Assembly (NCBI RefSeq): GCF_003289965.1
Contig: NZ_QMBQ01000002.1
Coordinates: 372,001-436,000, forward strand
DNA from: Mesorhizobium atlanticum
GTDB lineage: Bacteria; Pseudomonadota; Alphaproteobacteria; Rhizobiales; Rhizobiaceae
DNA: 64,000 nucleotides
Direction of reading: 5' to 3'
Below are positions 51,093 through 60,422 of this stretch, in pieces. Both the position numbers and the translations under genes were made by a program. Position 1 is the first letter of the stretch. Each line of letters opens with the position of its first letter. The notes beneath the pieces were generated by a model. That model was not told where the DNA came from. It worked only from the letters and a program-made list of their open reading frames with translations, and ran no database searches.

Positions 51093-52220
51093 TCAGAACT
51101 TCAATTGCTGCATGGCCATCATCAAATCGGTTGAGATGCCGACAGTGGTCGGCTGCGCGAAAAGCACGCTGACCGACGTCACGGCCGTCGAGGTCGGGTG
51201 GGCGATCTCGTACATGCTGGTGAACCGGGTCAGGAACTTGCTGAGCTTGTCGGGGTCGGTGAAGTCCTTGATGTCGAGCTTCTGCCCGAACAGCTGCGCC
51301 TGCTTGTCGATGTCGGCGGTGGCAAAGGAATCGGGCAGACCGAGCGCGGTGCGCACCACGCTGGCCAAAGCGGTGTCGGCCAGCACGTCGTACCAGTTGG
51401 TGATGTCGGGCGCCTTACGCTGGAAATAGAGCGCCAGCCGCACGCCCTCATTCGTCTTGCCGGCATCTTCCTCGAGCGTCTGGCGCATGTACATGTCGAC
51501 AGTCGGCTGCTGCGCCTGGACATAGGTGGTGGCGTTTTCGCCGTACTGCTCGAAGTTGAAGGCCGAGGCCAGCCCGGCATAGGCCTTGTTGGCCTGCTTG
51601 TTGGCGACGCTTTCGGGATCGCGCACCCCGCCTTGCAGGACCGACTTGATCAGGTCCTTGTCCTCTGTCGCCGAATCCAGGCCGTACGCGGCAAGCGCGT
51701 AGGTGTAGAGCCGGTTGTTCGACATCAGATCGTCGACCGATTTCACTTTGGTGATGTTGGCGAGATAGTAGGTCGTCTCGCCCTTCACATAGTCCGAATT
51801 CGGGTCGAGGCCGGCGATCTGGGCCTGGATGGCGTAGTTTTTCGTCACCAGCTGCTGCGCCGGGTTGTAGACGGTCGCATCGGCGCCATCCGCCGCAAAA
51901 TTGAAGGCCCTGACGAACTGGGCGTAGCGCTTGTCGGTCAGCTTGTTGGCGAAGCTGTCGGGATCGGAAACGCCTTCCTTCAGCGCCTTGACCATGAAGG
52001 CCTTGGCATAGTCCATGTTCTCCAGCCCGTAGGCCTTCATGGCATATTTGAACAGGCGGTCATTGTTGACGAAATCGTCGATCGATTTCACCTTGGTGAT
52101 GTTGGCCAGATAGTATTGGGTATCGCGATCGACCGTCGGCTGTTTCTCAATCCGGTCGATCGACTTGCTGATGTCTTTGGCAATCAACTGATAGCTGGTG
52201 TAGGTATTGAGCAAGGACAC
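51093..52220 (-). CDS. DUF1217 flagellar-region protein with internal repeats
   Basis: A 375-aa protein built from at least two repeats of about 100 residues: YYLANITKVKSIDDFVNNDR near 36 with FANKLTDKRYAQFVRAFNFA, and YYLANITKVKSVDDLMSNNR near 151 with VANKQANKAYAGLASAFNFE. A third, looser copy (ALYFQRKAPDITNWYDVLAD) follows. The N-terminus SLLNTYTSYQLIAKDISKSI recalls flagellar axial proteins. First gene of the long operon that ends at fliP. It may be an exported rod or hook-associated component; function not established. Confidence 0.8.
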   Translation of the reverse strand: MSLLNTYTSYQLIAKDISKSIDRIEKQPTVDRDTQYYLANITKVKSIDDFVNNDRLFKYAMKAYGLENMDYAKAFMVKALKEGVSDPDSFANKLTDKRYAQFVRAFNFAADGADATVYNPAQQLVTKNYAIQAQIAGLDPNSDYVKGETTYYLANITKVKSVDDLMSNNRLYTYALAAYGLDSATEDKDLIKSVLQGGVRDPESVANKQANKAYAGLASAFNFEQYGENATTYVQAQQPTVDMYMRQTLEEDAGKTNEGVRLALYFQRKAPDITNWYDVLADTALASVVRTALGLPDSFATADIDKQAQLFGQKLDIKDFTDPDKLSKFLTRFTSMYEIAHPTSTAVTSVSVLFAQPTTVGISTDLMMAMQQLKF

Positions 52221-52361
52221 GCCTCCGGCCGAAGCTATCCCGGCACAATAACGTCACTTCCTTGCGCGAAGCTGAATCGCGTCCGCTGCCCTCGATTCAA
52301 GCCTCACACAAGGCACGGGGACTATCCCTGATCCACGACGTGACATGCGGAAGGACCTGTC

Positions 52362-53237
52362 GTGGGCATTCTGATCGGACTTGTGGTGACGCTCGGCTGC
52401 GTTCTCGGCGGCTTCATGGCCATGGGCGGCCATCTGCACGTGCTGCTGCAGCCCTGGGAAGCGGTGGTCATCTGCGGCGCGGCGCTCGGCACTTTCCTGG
52501 TCGCCAATCCGATGAAGACGGTCAAGGACACCGGCAAGGGCATTCTCGAAGCCTTCAAGCAGGCGGTGCCGAAGGAGCGCGACTACCTCGAGACGCTCGG
52601 CGTCCTGCACAGCCTGATGCGCGAACTGCGCTCGAAGTCGCGCAGCGAGGTCGAGGCGCATATCGACAATCCGGAAGAGTCGGCGATCTTCCAGGCCTTC
52701 CCGACCGTGCTCAAGAACCACGACCTGACGAATTTCATCTGCGACTATTGCCGCATCATCATCATCGGCAACGCCCGCTCGCATGAGATCGAGGCGCTGA
52801 TGGACGAAGAGATCCAGACGATCCGCAGCGACAAGCTGAAGGCTTACCACGCGATGGTGGCGGTCGGCGACGGCCTGCCGGCGCTGGGCATCGTGGCCGC
52901 CGTGCTCGGCGTGGTGAAGGCGATGGGCGCGCTGGACCAATCGCCGGAGATCCTCGGTGGCCTGATCGGTGCCGCGCTCGTCGGAACCTTCCTCGGCATC
53001 TTCCTGTCCTATGCGGTGGTCGGTCCGGTCGCCACCAAGATCAAGACGGTGCGCGAAAAGAAGAACCGCCTCTACATCATCGTCAAGCAGACGCTGCTTG
53101 CGTATATGAACGGCGCCCTGCCGCAGGTGGCGATCGAATTCGGCCGCAAGACCATCTCCTCCTATGAGCGTCCGACCATCGATGCCGTCGAGCAGAGCAC
53201 CATGAACGCCGGCTCCGCCGAGAAGAAGGCGGCCTGA
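52362..53237 (+). CDS. motA: MotA, motor stator protein
   Basis: A 291-aa stator subunit with four membrane helices (1-20, 30-50, about 165-190, 200-220). It has the cytoplasmic charged loop carrying [20 protein letters not shown] and the ion-channel helix [20 protein letters not shown]. Start is GTG 52362 with AAGGA 8 bases upstream. First gene of the motA-fliM-fliN-fliG-flhB operon; the 141 bases to the divergent DUF1217 gene must hold both promoters. Confidence 0.96.
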   Translation: MGILIGLVVTLGCVLGGFMAMGGHLHVLLQPWEAVVICGAALGTFLVANPMKTVKDTGKGILEAFKQAVPKERDYLETLGVLHSLMRELRSKSRSEVEAHIDNPEESAIFQAFPTVLKNHDLTNFICDYCRIIIIGNARSHEIEALMDEEIQTIRSDKLKAYHAMVAVGDGLPALGIVAAVLGVVKAMGALDQSPEILGGLIGAALVGTFLGIFLSYAVVGPVATKIKTVREKKNRLYIIVKQTLLAYMNGALPQVAIEFGRKTISSYERPTIDAVEQSTMNAGSAEKKAA

Positions 53238-53271
53238 GCATGCAGCATCCGAGACAGGGCCGCCTGCCGCC

Positions 53272-54210
53272 ATGACCAGTCCGGCCAGTCCGTCAGAAAC
53301 GCGGGCCTTGATCATCGAGCGGCTTGTCGGCGACAGCGGCGAGGCGGCGCAGGTGATCGGCGCCGGCCGAAGCATGGCCGAGCGAGCGCTGCCGGTGCTG
53401 CAAAAGGCGCTTACCGGCGAGCTCGGCGCGCCTGTGACCGTCGACCTGCAGGCGGTAGAGGTCGGCCGCGTTCCCGAAGCGCGTTCGCGCGCCGGCGATG
53501 CCTTCGCGCTGACCATCGTTTCCTCGCCCTCCTCGGCTGATGCCATGACACTTGTGATGGATGCGCAGGCGGTCGCCGTCATGGTGAGCGCCCTGTTCGG
53601 CGGCGATCCCGACCAGCCGGTCGCGCCGATCGAGCGCGACCTGTCGCAGATCGAAGCCGATGTCGCGACGACCGTGTTCCAGGAGGTCGCGACGGCGCTC
53701 AACGGATCCGGCAAACGCTCTCTCGACCTGCGCCTGCCGGTGCCGAAGGCCATGGCCGGCAACGAGGCGAGGCGGCGCGTGCTGCGCGACGGCGCTGCCG
53801 TGCGCATCGTCTATGGCCTGTCGACGCCGTCCGACAGCGGCATGCTCACGGTGATGATTCCGCAGCGCCTGCTGCTTACCTCGCGCAACGGCGAAGCCGC
53901 CGCGGTCAAGGATGGCGAGGCCACGGAGTTCGACTGGCGGGCCCGCTTCTCCGAAGAGGTGATGCGCTCGACCGTCCGGCTCGAGGCGACCATGCCGCTC
54001 GCCAGGCTGACGCTCGGCGACCTTGCCGCGTTTGCGCCCGGCCAGGTGATCGAGTTCGAGGAAAAAGCGCAGCTCAACGCCAGGCTCAGCGCCCGCGACA
54101 AGACATTGTTCGTCTGCGAGTTCGGCAAGCTCGGACAGAACTACACCGTCCGCATCAGCCATCCGCATGATGCCGGGCAGGATTTCATCGACGGACTGAT
54201 GCCGGGCTGA
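53272..54210 (+). CDS. fliM: C-ring switch protein FliM
   Basis: A 312-aa switch protein. CheC-like middle domain (about 55-210, with ERDLSQIEADVATTVFQEVA) and C-terminal SpoA domain (about 220-305, VRLEATMPLARLTLGDLAAF). The N-terminal CheY-binding segment of enteric FliM is not recognisable. 34 bases after motA. Confidence 0.92.
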   Translation: MTSPASPSETRALIIERLVGDSGEAAQVIGAGRSMAERALPVLQKALTGELGAPVTVDLQAVEVGRVPEARSRAGDAFALTIVSSPSSADAMTLVMDAQAVAVMVSALFGGDPDQPVAPIERDLSQIEADVATTVFQEVATALNGSGKRSLDLRLPVPKAMAGNEARRRVLRDGAAVRIVYGLSTPSDSGMLTVMIPQRLLLTSRNGEAAAVKDGEATEFDWRARFSEEVMRSTVRLEATMPLARLTLGDLAAFAPGQVIEFEEKAQLNARLSARDKTLFVCEFGKLGQNYTVRISHPHDAGQDFIDGLMPG

Positions 54211-54240
54211 CGCCAGACCCGGGATTTATGGAGACGACAG

Positions 54241-54621
54241 ATGGCACAAACCAAGGTGGAAGCCGAATCCGACCAGCCCGACGAACAGCTCGACCGCGCC
54301 ATCGAGGAACTGCGCGGCGTGCTGCGCGAGGAGGAAAAGCGCCCGGATGACGCCTTTCAGTCGGGCGCCAATTCGTCGATCATCATGACCATTCCGGTCG
54401 ACGTGCAGATCATTCTCGGTAGCACGGAGATGCCGGTCTCGGAACTGATGTCGCTGCAGAAGGGCTCCACGGTCGCGCTCAACCGCCGTATCGGCGAGCC
54501 GGTCGACGTGGTCGTCAACGGCCGCAACATCGCGCGTGGGGAGATCACCGTGCTGGAGAGCGATCCGACGCGCTTCGGCATCAGGCTCACCGAGATCATC
54601 GCCGCGACGAAGAGGGCCTGA
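54241..54621 (+). CDS. fliN: C-ring switch protein FliN
   Basis: A 126-aa switch protein: acidic N-terminus, then a SpoA domain (about 45-120) with [20 protein letters not shown] and [20 protein letters not shown], ending [10 protein letters not shown]. Partner of FliM in the C-ring base. GGAGACGACAG precedes the ATG. Confidence 0.95.
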   Translation: MAQTKVEAESDQPDEQLDRAIEELRGVLREEEKRPDDAFQSGANSSIIMTIPVDVQIILGSTEMPVSELMSLQKGSTVALNRRIGEPVDVVVNGRNIARGEITVLESDPTRFGIRLTEIIAATKRA

Positions 54622-54664
54622 GCATGGTCGGCGGGCGGACCAATCGGCAGCGAGGACAACACGC

Positions 54665-55687
54665 ATGACGACGGCATTGGCGCTCACACGTCCGCAAAAG
54701 GCGGCGGCCATACTGGTGGCCATGGGCAAGCCCGCGGCCAGCCGGCTGCTCAAATTCTTCAAACAGGATGAATTGAAGGCGCTGATCGAGGGCGCGCGTC
54801 TCTTGCGCACCATCCCGCAGGCCGATCTGGAGCGCATCGTCGCCGAGTTCGAGGCCGAGTTCACGGAGGGCGCGGGCCTGCTCGATTCTGCCGACCGGAT
54901 GGATACGATCCTCAACGAATCGCTGTCGCCCGAAGAGATGAGCGCCATCATGGGCGAGAAGAAGTTCGAGCCGGTCGCGGAAGGGCCCGCGCCGATCTGG
55001 CCGGATCTCGAAAAGCTCGAACCGGCACGGCTGGGCGCCTTCCTTTCCGGCGAGCATCCGCAGACGTCCGCGATGGTGCTTTCGAAGCTGGCGCCGCAGA
55101 CTGCCGCCAATGTTCTGCTCACCATGGAAAAGCCGATGCGCAGCCAGATCATCAAGCGCATGGTGACGATGGCCAACATCCCGGATGCGGCTTCCCGGAT
55201 CGTCGAGAACCAGCTGCGCGCGAGCGTACTGTCGCAGAAGGCCAGCAGGGATACCACGGCCGGGCAGGAACGCGTCGCCAGCATGCTCAACGAGATGGCG
55301 AAGCCGGAACTGGACGACCTGATGCAGGACCTGGAGGAAGCCGGCACGCCCGATCTCGCCGGCGTCAGGTCGCGGCTGTTCGCCTTCGACGATCTGCCGC
55401 TGCTGCCGCAGAAAGCCCGGGTTCTGCTGTTCGACGGGCTGTCGACCGAACTCGTCACGCTGGCGCTTCGCGGCGCGTCGCCGGAACTGGCCGAATCGGC
55501 ACTGTCGGCGATCGGCGCGCGCTCTCGCCGCATGATCGAATCCGAGCTTGGACAGGGATCGGAAGGCATTGCGCTTGCCGACATCATGGCGGCCCGCAAG
55601 AGCATATCGAGCGCCGCCATAAGGCTGTCGCGCGAAGGGGCCTTCGAGCTGCCTTCGATGCAGGCAGCCACCGCCGAAGCCGCCTGA
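54665..55687 (+). CDS. fliG: C-ring switch protein FliG
   Basis: A 340-aa switch protein. LTRPQKAAAILVAMGKPAAS (7-26) is the FliF-binding end; LSGEHPQTSAMVLSKLAPQT carries the middle-domain EHPQ motif; the C-terminal part (RLFAFDDLPLLPQKARVLLF) has the torque helix. Start ATG 54665 is used since the longer frame to 54536 lies inside fliN. Confidence 0.95.
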   Translation: MTTALALTRPQKAAAILVAMGKPAASRLLKFFKQDELKALIEGARLLRTIPQADLERIVAEFEAEFTEGAGLLDSADRMDTILNESLSPEEMSAIMGEKKFEPVAEGPAPIWPDLEKLEPARLGAFLSGEHPQTSAMVLSKLAPQTAANVLLTMEKPMRSQIIKRMVTMANIPDAASRIVENQLRASVLSQKASRDTTAGQERVASMLNEMAKPELDDLMQDLEEAGTPDLAGVRSRLFAFDDLPLLPQKARVLLFDGLSTELVTLALRGASPELAESALSAIGARSRRMIESELGQGSEGIALADIMAARKSISSAAIRLSREGAFELPSMQAATAEAA

Positions 55688-55711
55688 CGACAGCCACACG
55701 GTCAGAGCGTC

Positions 55712-56794
55712 ATGGCGGAAGCGGTCGACAAGGATTCCAAAACCGAGGAAGCCACAGAAAAGAAGATCCGCGACACGATCGAACAGGGCAAGCTGCCCCA
55801 TTCGCGCGAGACCGCGATCTTTGCATCCTTCCTCGCGATCCTGGTTTTCGCCGTCTTCTACGCCAAGGACGCGATCGTCGACCTCGGCATGTTCCTGTCG
55901 ACGTTCCTGGAAAAGCCGGAGGCCTGGCCGATGAACACCGAGACCGACGTCATCTCGCTCTACCGGCAGGTGATGACCGAGATCGGCCGCGCCGTCGTCA
56001 GCCTGCTGGCGCTGCTGACGGTCGCCGGCATCGGCGCTTCGGTGTTCCAGAACATGCCGCAGATCGTCGGTGAACGGATCAGGCCGCAGCTGTCGCGTAT
56101 CTCGATCGCCAAGGGCTGGAGCCGGATGTTCGGCGTGCAGGGCTGGGTCGAGTTCCTGAAGTCGCTGGCCAAGCTTGGCTTCGCGATCGCGGTGCTGAGC
56201 TTCACGCTCTCGCAAGATCATCGCAAGCTGCTCGCCGGCATGATCACCAACCCGATGTCCTTCGGCATGGTTATCCGCGGCATCTTCGTCGACATATTGG
56301 TGGCGATCGTTTTCGTCATGGGCCTGATCGCGGTGGTCGACATCGTCTGGTCGCGTTTCCACTGGCGGCGCGACCTGCGCATGACCAAGCAGGAAGTGAA
56401 GGACGAGCTGAAGCAGTCGGAAGGCGATCCGATCGTCAAGTCACGACTGCGTTCTCTGGCGCGCGACCGGGCGCGCAAACGCATGATGACGGCGGTGCCG
56501 CGCGCGACGCTGGTGATTGCCAATCCGACGCACTTTTCGATCGCGCTGAAATATGTGCGCGGGGAGGATTCCGCTCCCATGGTGCTCGCCAAGGGGCAGG
56601 ATCTGGTGGCGCTTAAGATCCGCGAGATCGCCAGGGAGAACAACATCCCGATCTTCGAGGACGTGGCGCTCGCGCGCTCCATGTACAAGCAAGTTTCGGT
56701 TGATAGCGTGATCCCGTCGCAATTCTACCAGGCGGTCGCCGAGTTGGTGCGGATCGTCTACTCGAAGAAGTCCGCCCGCAAGGCAACCCAATGA
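55712..56794 (+). CDS. flhB: Flagellar export switch protein FlhB
   Basis: A 360-aa gate protein with four membrane segments (about 36-52, 90-112, 150-168, 188-212) and the self-cleaving NPTH motif at 271-274, where cleavage changes export from hook to filament substrates. Length and C-terminal tail are normal. 24 bases after fliG. Confidence 0.97.
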   Translation: MAEAVDKDSKTEEATEKKIRDTIEQGKLPHSRETAIFASFLAILVFAVFYAKDAIVDLGMFLSTFLEKPEAWPMNTETDVISLYRQVMTEIGRAVVSLLALLTVAGIGASVFQNMPQIVGERIRPQLSRISIAKGWSRMFGVQGWVEFLKSLAKLGFAIAVLSFTLSQDHRKLLAGMITNPMSFGMVIRGIFVDILVAIVFVMGLIAVVDIVWSRFHWRRDLRMTKQEVKDELKQSEGDPIVKSRLRSLARDRARKRMMTAVPRATLVIANPTHFSIALKYVRGEDSAPMVLAKGQDLVALKIREIARENNIPIFEDVALARSMYKQVSVDSVIPSQFYQAVAELVRIVYSKKSARKATQ

Positions 56795-56811
56795 ACGGAC
56801 GCCGCTAATCC

Positions 56812-57249
56812 ATGGACCGGCAACCACACGCCAATTCCCGCGAGCTGATCGTCGCCAGCGCCATCGAGCCCGTGGTGGGCGAGTTGAGGCTGATCGACGT
56901 TGCCGACTATATCGCCTTCATCCGGCTCGAGCATTTCGCCTGCCTGTCGGACCTGGTGGATTCGGCCGCCGAGCTTTACTTCCGGCCGGGCACATTGCGG
57001 CTCGGCCATGGCGGCGAGGCGCATGTCGACTGGAGCGGCAGTCCGCGTATCGTGCTCGATCTCGAGCTGCGGCCGCGCGGCGTGACGGTCTATTTCCAAT
57101 TGACGCTGACCGAGCGCGGGCCTTCCGTGGTGGTCAACTACGTGTCGTTCGAGAAGCCCGGCGAGACGCCTGAGCACAACACTGCCTTGCTCGAGGACGC
57201 TGTAGAGGAGGCCCGCATCCGCAGGACCGAGCCGCTGGCATTTCCGTAA
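56812..57249 (+). CDS. Small conserved protein after flhB, function unknown
   Basis: A 145-aa soluble protein with no signal or membrane segment and a mixed alpha/beta look: LRLIDVADYIAFIRLEHFAC (25-44), then beta-rich HVDWSGSPRIVLDLELRPRG and VTVYFQLTLTERGPSVVVNY. Starts 17 bases after flhB and so ends the motA operon. Convergent with visR. I do not recognise the family; a rhizobial motility accessory is a guess from place alone. Confidence 0.7.
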   Translation: MDRQPHANSRELIVASAIEPVVGELRLIDVADYIAFIRLEHFACLSDLVDSAAELYFRPGTLRLGHGGEAHVDWSGSPRIVLDLELRPRGVTVYFQLTLTERGPSVVVNYVSFEKPGETPEHNTALLEDAVEEARIRRTEPLAFP

Positions 57250-57379
57250 CGAGCTGATTGCAGCCGAGCCAATCTCCCTGCGGCACGTCGAGAGCAATTC
57301 CAGGAAAAGTGTGAGCGGTTAGGCTCGGCGTCTTCACCGTAGCCTTCCGCCCGAAGTTGCGTCAAAACAAAGAGATAGG

Positions 57380-57412
57380 GCGTTTCGCCGTTTCGGTGAA
57401 ACGGTGAGACGC
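57380..57412 (-). terminator. Hairpin between the flhB operon and visR
   Basis: GCGTTTCGCCGTTTC (57380-57394) pairs with GAAACGGTGAGACGC (57398-57412), 13 of 15, around GGT. On the minus strand it is followed by a moderately T-rich run. It lies between convergent genes and may serve both. Confidence 0.6.
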
Positions 57413-57433
57413 ACTAGCGCCGCATGCGTGACA

Positions 57434-58204
57434 TCACTCGATCAGGCCGAGCCGCAACGCCTTGGCGACCGCCTGGTTGCGGTTGACCGCGTTGAGCTTC
57501 TGCGTCGACTGGGTGAGGTACTGGTTGGCGGTGTGCACCGAGAGCTTGAGAAGCTTGGCGATCTCTTCGCTGGTGTTGCCGTTGGCGGTCAGCTTAAGGC
57601 ATTCGAGCTCGCGCTTGGAGATCGAGCGCGTCCTGCCGGTGTCGCCGGGGCGGATGCGGGCGACCGCCGCGAAGAGCGCGAAGGAGCGCGCGTGGATTTC
57701 GCACAACGTGTCGTCGGACAATGCGATCTCTGAGCCCAGAAAGACGACCAGTCCGCATTGGCCGCGGTCTGCATGCACGGGAAGGGCGATGCCGTTTGTG
57801 CCGGGCGCCAGCGGCGCGGTCGGCTCCGCCCAGGCGAGCGACTGGAAGACCTGACTCGATCCGGCGACGCCGTCGTCGGCCCACCAGCGTGGCGCGGTCG
57901 AGATGCGGCTGTGGCGCACCACATCCTCGCCATTGGCGCCGGAGATGAATTTGGTCGCGACCGCGGTGCTCGGGTAGTCGGAATCGAAGCACGCGACGAG
58001 GCGAGCGCGTTCCGCCGACGGGCTGACGAAATAGAGCCCGAAGGCCGAGGCATTGATGTCGACGGCGATCCAGCGGCAACGGCGCACGGCATCCGGAATG
58101 GTGGCCGCATGATGCGTTTCCGAGCCCAGCGAGAAGGCGCCGAAGGGATTGCGCTGATCGTTGAAAAGGGCGGCGGCCGCCTCTTTGACCTGTGCGTGCT
58201 TCAA
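57434..58204 (-). CDS. visR: VisR, LuxR-type master regulator of motility
   Basis: A 256-aa regulator with an N-terminal ligand/dimer region (about 30-180) and a C-terminal LuxR helix-turn-helix: ISKRELECLKLTANGNTSEE and IAKLLKLSVHTANQYLTQST. VisN and VisR act as a heteromer at the top of the rhizobial flagellar cascade, above Rem. Overlaps visN by 4 bases. It has no receiver domain. Confidence 0.9.
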   Translation of the reverse strand: MKHAQVKEAAAALFNDQRNPFGAFSLGSETHHAATIPDAVRRCRWIAVDINASAFGLYFVSPSAERARLVACFDSDYPSTAVATKFISGANGEDVVRHSRISTAPRWWADDGVAGSSQVFQSLAWAEPTAPLAPGTNGIALPVHADRGQCGLVVFLGSEIALSDDTLCEIHARSFALFAAVARIRPGDTGRTRSISKRELECLKLTANGNTSEEIAKLLKLSVHTANQYLTQSTQKLNAVNRNQAVAKALRLGLIE

Positions 58205-58911
58205 ATGATGCCGCTCCTGATCGCCGTCGCGATCGCCATCGCGCGGTTCGAGGCCGCGAACTTCTGGATGGCGTGCGTGATGTAGCTGTTGACGGTGTTG
58301 GACGAGACGCCGAGGATGAGGGCCACCTCATCGGTGGTCTTGCCTTCCGAGACCCAGAACAGGCATTCACGCTCGCGGTCCGACAGCGGGTCCTGCATGG
58401 ATGCCGCCGCGATCAGCTGTGGAATACTGGAAAGCGCATAGCAGCATTTGAGCTGCGCCTTCATCAGGGCGGTCAGGTCGATCTTGCCTGCCTCGGCGGC
58501 CGAGAACAGCACGAACAGGCGCTGCCGGCCGACATTGAGCCGCAATGAATAGATTTCGGCATGGCCGAGCACGTCGAGCAGGCGGGCCTCCTCGCCGGTC
58601 AGCAATGCGCCGGCGTCGGGCGCGTGCGCCGCCACCAACGGCTTCGGGCGCACCCCGGGCGCAACGGTCAGAGGGCCAAGCGCCAGATTGGCGATCAGCC
58701 TTTTGCCGATCAGCTCTATGGCATCGAAGATCCAGTTCGAGGAGACGATGCGCGCATCGTTGCGGTCCTGGTCATGCACGATGGCGACCAGCATATAGCT
58801 GTCGGCGCCGATGTCGGCCGCAAGCTGCATGAAGAAACCGGTGAGATCGCCGCGCGACGTCAGGCGGGGGCCTGAAGCATCGGGTTGGAGAAGCGCGGCG
58901 GGACTGCTCAT
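58201..58911 (-). CDS. visN: VisN, LuxR-type master regulator of motility
   Basis: A 236-aa partner of VisR with the same layout: sensory half (about 15-160, with GFFMQLAADIGADSYMLVAI) and a C-terminal LuxR domain LSDRERECLFWVSEGKTTDE and VALILGVSSNTVNSYITHAI. Start ATG 58911 is preferred; the longer frame to 59007 adds residues unlike the family. Promoter candidate 236 bases upstream. Confidence 0.9.
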   Translation of the reverse strand: MSSPAALLQPDASGPRLTSRGDLTGFFMQLAADIGADSYMLVAIVHDQDRNDARIVSSNWIFDAIELIGKRLIANLALGPLTVAPGVRPKPLVAAHAPDAGALLTGEEARLLDVLGHAEIYSLRLNVGRQRLFVLFSAAEAGKIDLTALMKAQLKCCYALSSIPQLIAAASMQDPLSDRERECLFWVSEGKTTDEVALILGVSSNTVNSYITHAIQKFAASNRAMAIATAIRSGII

Positions 58912-59146
58912 TTCAATTCTTGGATTCTTGCCGGAATCGATCCTTGTGCCCGGTGCTGGCGAAGCCGGCGGCCGGACCCGAAACACGTCACGTTTACGAA
59001 GACACACTCACGGACGCGAACGGCGCCCAACCGCGCCGAATCCCTCCAGGGAACGCGAAACCGTCCGCGTCTGGTGCCGGCCTGGCGCCGGAACTTGAGA
59101 CTTTGGGTGGTCGCCGCGCCCCCCGTGGACCGGCTGATTCGGGTCT

Positions 59147-59175
59147 AATCTACCCGCAGATGAATCCGACATCAA
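59147..59175 (-). promoter_or_regulatory. Putative visNR promoter in a 440-base gene-free region
   Basis: Within the gap 58912-59350, the minus strand reads TTGATG (59170-59175), 17 bases, TAGATT (59147-59152). Initiation near 59140 gives a leader of about 230 nt. Apart from this and the terminator at 59294 I see nothing else in the gap. Confidence 0.4.
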
Positions 59176-59293
59176 ACGCGATTTGACAAATTCGAATCCG
59201 ATGGACTCGCGTTGCGACTCAGCGGCCGATCTTCGCGTTGCCTGGCGATGATCTCAAAGTCGAATTGAGCCGATGATTTCCCGGTCAGGTCGC

Positions 59294-59329
59294 AAAAAAA
59301 GACGCCCCCGGTTGCATTCGGGGGCGTCT
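59294..59329 (-). terminator. Intrinsic terminator of the acetylpolyamine-amidohydrolase-like gene
   Basis: AGACGCCCCCG (59300-59310) pairs perfectly with CGGGGGCGTCT (59319-59329), with an 8-base loop. On the minus strand a run of seven T follows (59294-59300). Confidence 0.92.
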
Positions 59330-59350
59330 GCCTTTCGGTCGAATTGCGCT

Positions 59351-60382
59351 CTAGCGATCCTCGAATCCGGTCAACACACCGACGGCGTTGATGCCGATTT
59401 CTTCGACCGCATAGCCGCCTTCCATGACGAAGAGCGTCGGCAGACCCAGCTTGGCGATGCGACGGCCGATCTTGGGATAATCCTCGCTCTTCAGCTTGAA
59501 CTGGCTGATCGGGTCCTTCTCGAAGGTGTCGACGCCGAGCGACACGATGACGATGTCGGGCGCGTAGGCCGCGAGCCTGGCACAGGCGTCTTCCAGCGAT
59601 GCGCTCCAGCCGTCCCAGTTTGTGCCGAAGGGCATCGGATAGTTGACGTTGAACCCTTCGCCTTCGCCCTCGCCGCGCTCGTCGGCGTGGCCGAGGAAGA
59701 AGGGATACTCGACCATCGGATCGCCATGCAGATTGAGGACCTGGATGTCGCCGCGGCGATAGAAGATCTCCTGTGTGCCGTTGCCGTGATGGTAGTCGAC
59801 ATCGAGGATCGACACGCGCCTGGCGCCCTGGTCGCGGAACCATTGCGCGACGACGGCAGCGTTGTTGATGAAGCAATAGCCGCCCATGAAGGCAGCACCC
59901 GCATGGTGGCCTGGCGGGCGGCAAAGCGCGAAGGCGGTCCGCTCGCCGCCCTTGACCAGGGCCGCCGCCGTCAGCGCGACGTCGTAGGATGATTTGATTG
60001 CCGCCCAGGTGCCTTCGACGAAGGTAGCGCCTGCATCGAAAGAGTAATAGCCGAGCAAGGCATCGATGCGCTTCGGCGGCACGTCGCCGCGCAGGCCGCG
60101 TGTCGGCCAGGTGAAGCCCATGGCCGAGCCGGTGAAGCCGGCGGCGATCCATTCAGGCCAGACCGTCGGCAGGAAATCGATGTAGCGGGCGTCATGCACG
60201 CGCTTGGCGGCCGCGAGGTCGTGCTCGACCGGTCCGATGATCGGCCCGAGCTTCTCGCTCTCCACCCGCGCCTTGATGAATTCGGCCCGCGAAGGTTTCT
60301 CGAAGCCGGGCACGATGGCCGATGTGACCAGTTCCATCTGGCCGGAATGGCCGGCGTGGAGAGGCGAAAACACAGTCTTCAT
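59351..60382 (-). CDS. Acetylpolyamine amidohydrolase-like deacetylase (HDAC fold)
   Basis: A 343-aa zinc deacetylase of the arginase/HDAC superfamily. Catalytic motifs are in order: RPPGHHAGAAFMGGYCFINNAAV (tandem His), DVDYHHGNGTQ (zinc Asp/His), and VSLGVDTFEKDP (zinc Asp). The N-terminus MKTVFSPLHAGHSGQMELV is characteristic of bacterial acetylpolyamine amidohydrolases, which release acetate from acetylputrescine or acetylspermidine. GGGGATTCC lies before the ATG. Probably cotranscribed with the TetR gene 40 bases upstream. The exact acyl-amine substrate is unproven. Confidence 0.88.
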   Translation of the reverse strand: MKTVFSPLHAGHSGQMELVTSAIVPGFEKPSRAEFIKARVESEKLGPIIGPVEHDLAAAKRVHDARYIDFLPTVWPEWIAAGFTGSAMGFTWPTRGLRGDVPPKRIDALLGYYSFDAGATFVEGTWAAIKSSYDVALTAAALVKGGERTAFALCRPPGHHAGAAFMGGYCFINNAAVVAQWFRDQGARRVSILDVDYHHGNGTQEIFYRRGDIQVLNLHGDPMVEYPFFLGHADERGEGEGEGFNVNYPMPFGTNWDGWSASLEDACARLAAYAPDIVIVSLGVDTFEKDPISQFKLKSEDYPKIGRRIAKLGLPTLFVMEGGYAVEEIGINAVGVLTGFEDR

Positions 60383-60422
60383 AGGAATCCCCTGGAGTGC
60401 GAAATGAGTTGGAAATGCGAAG

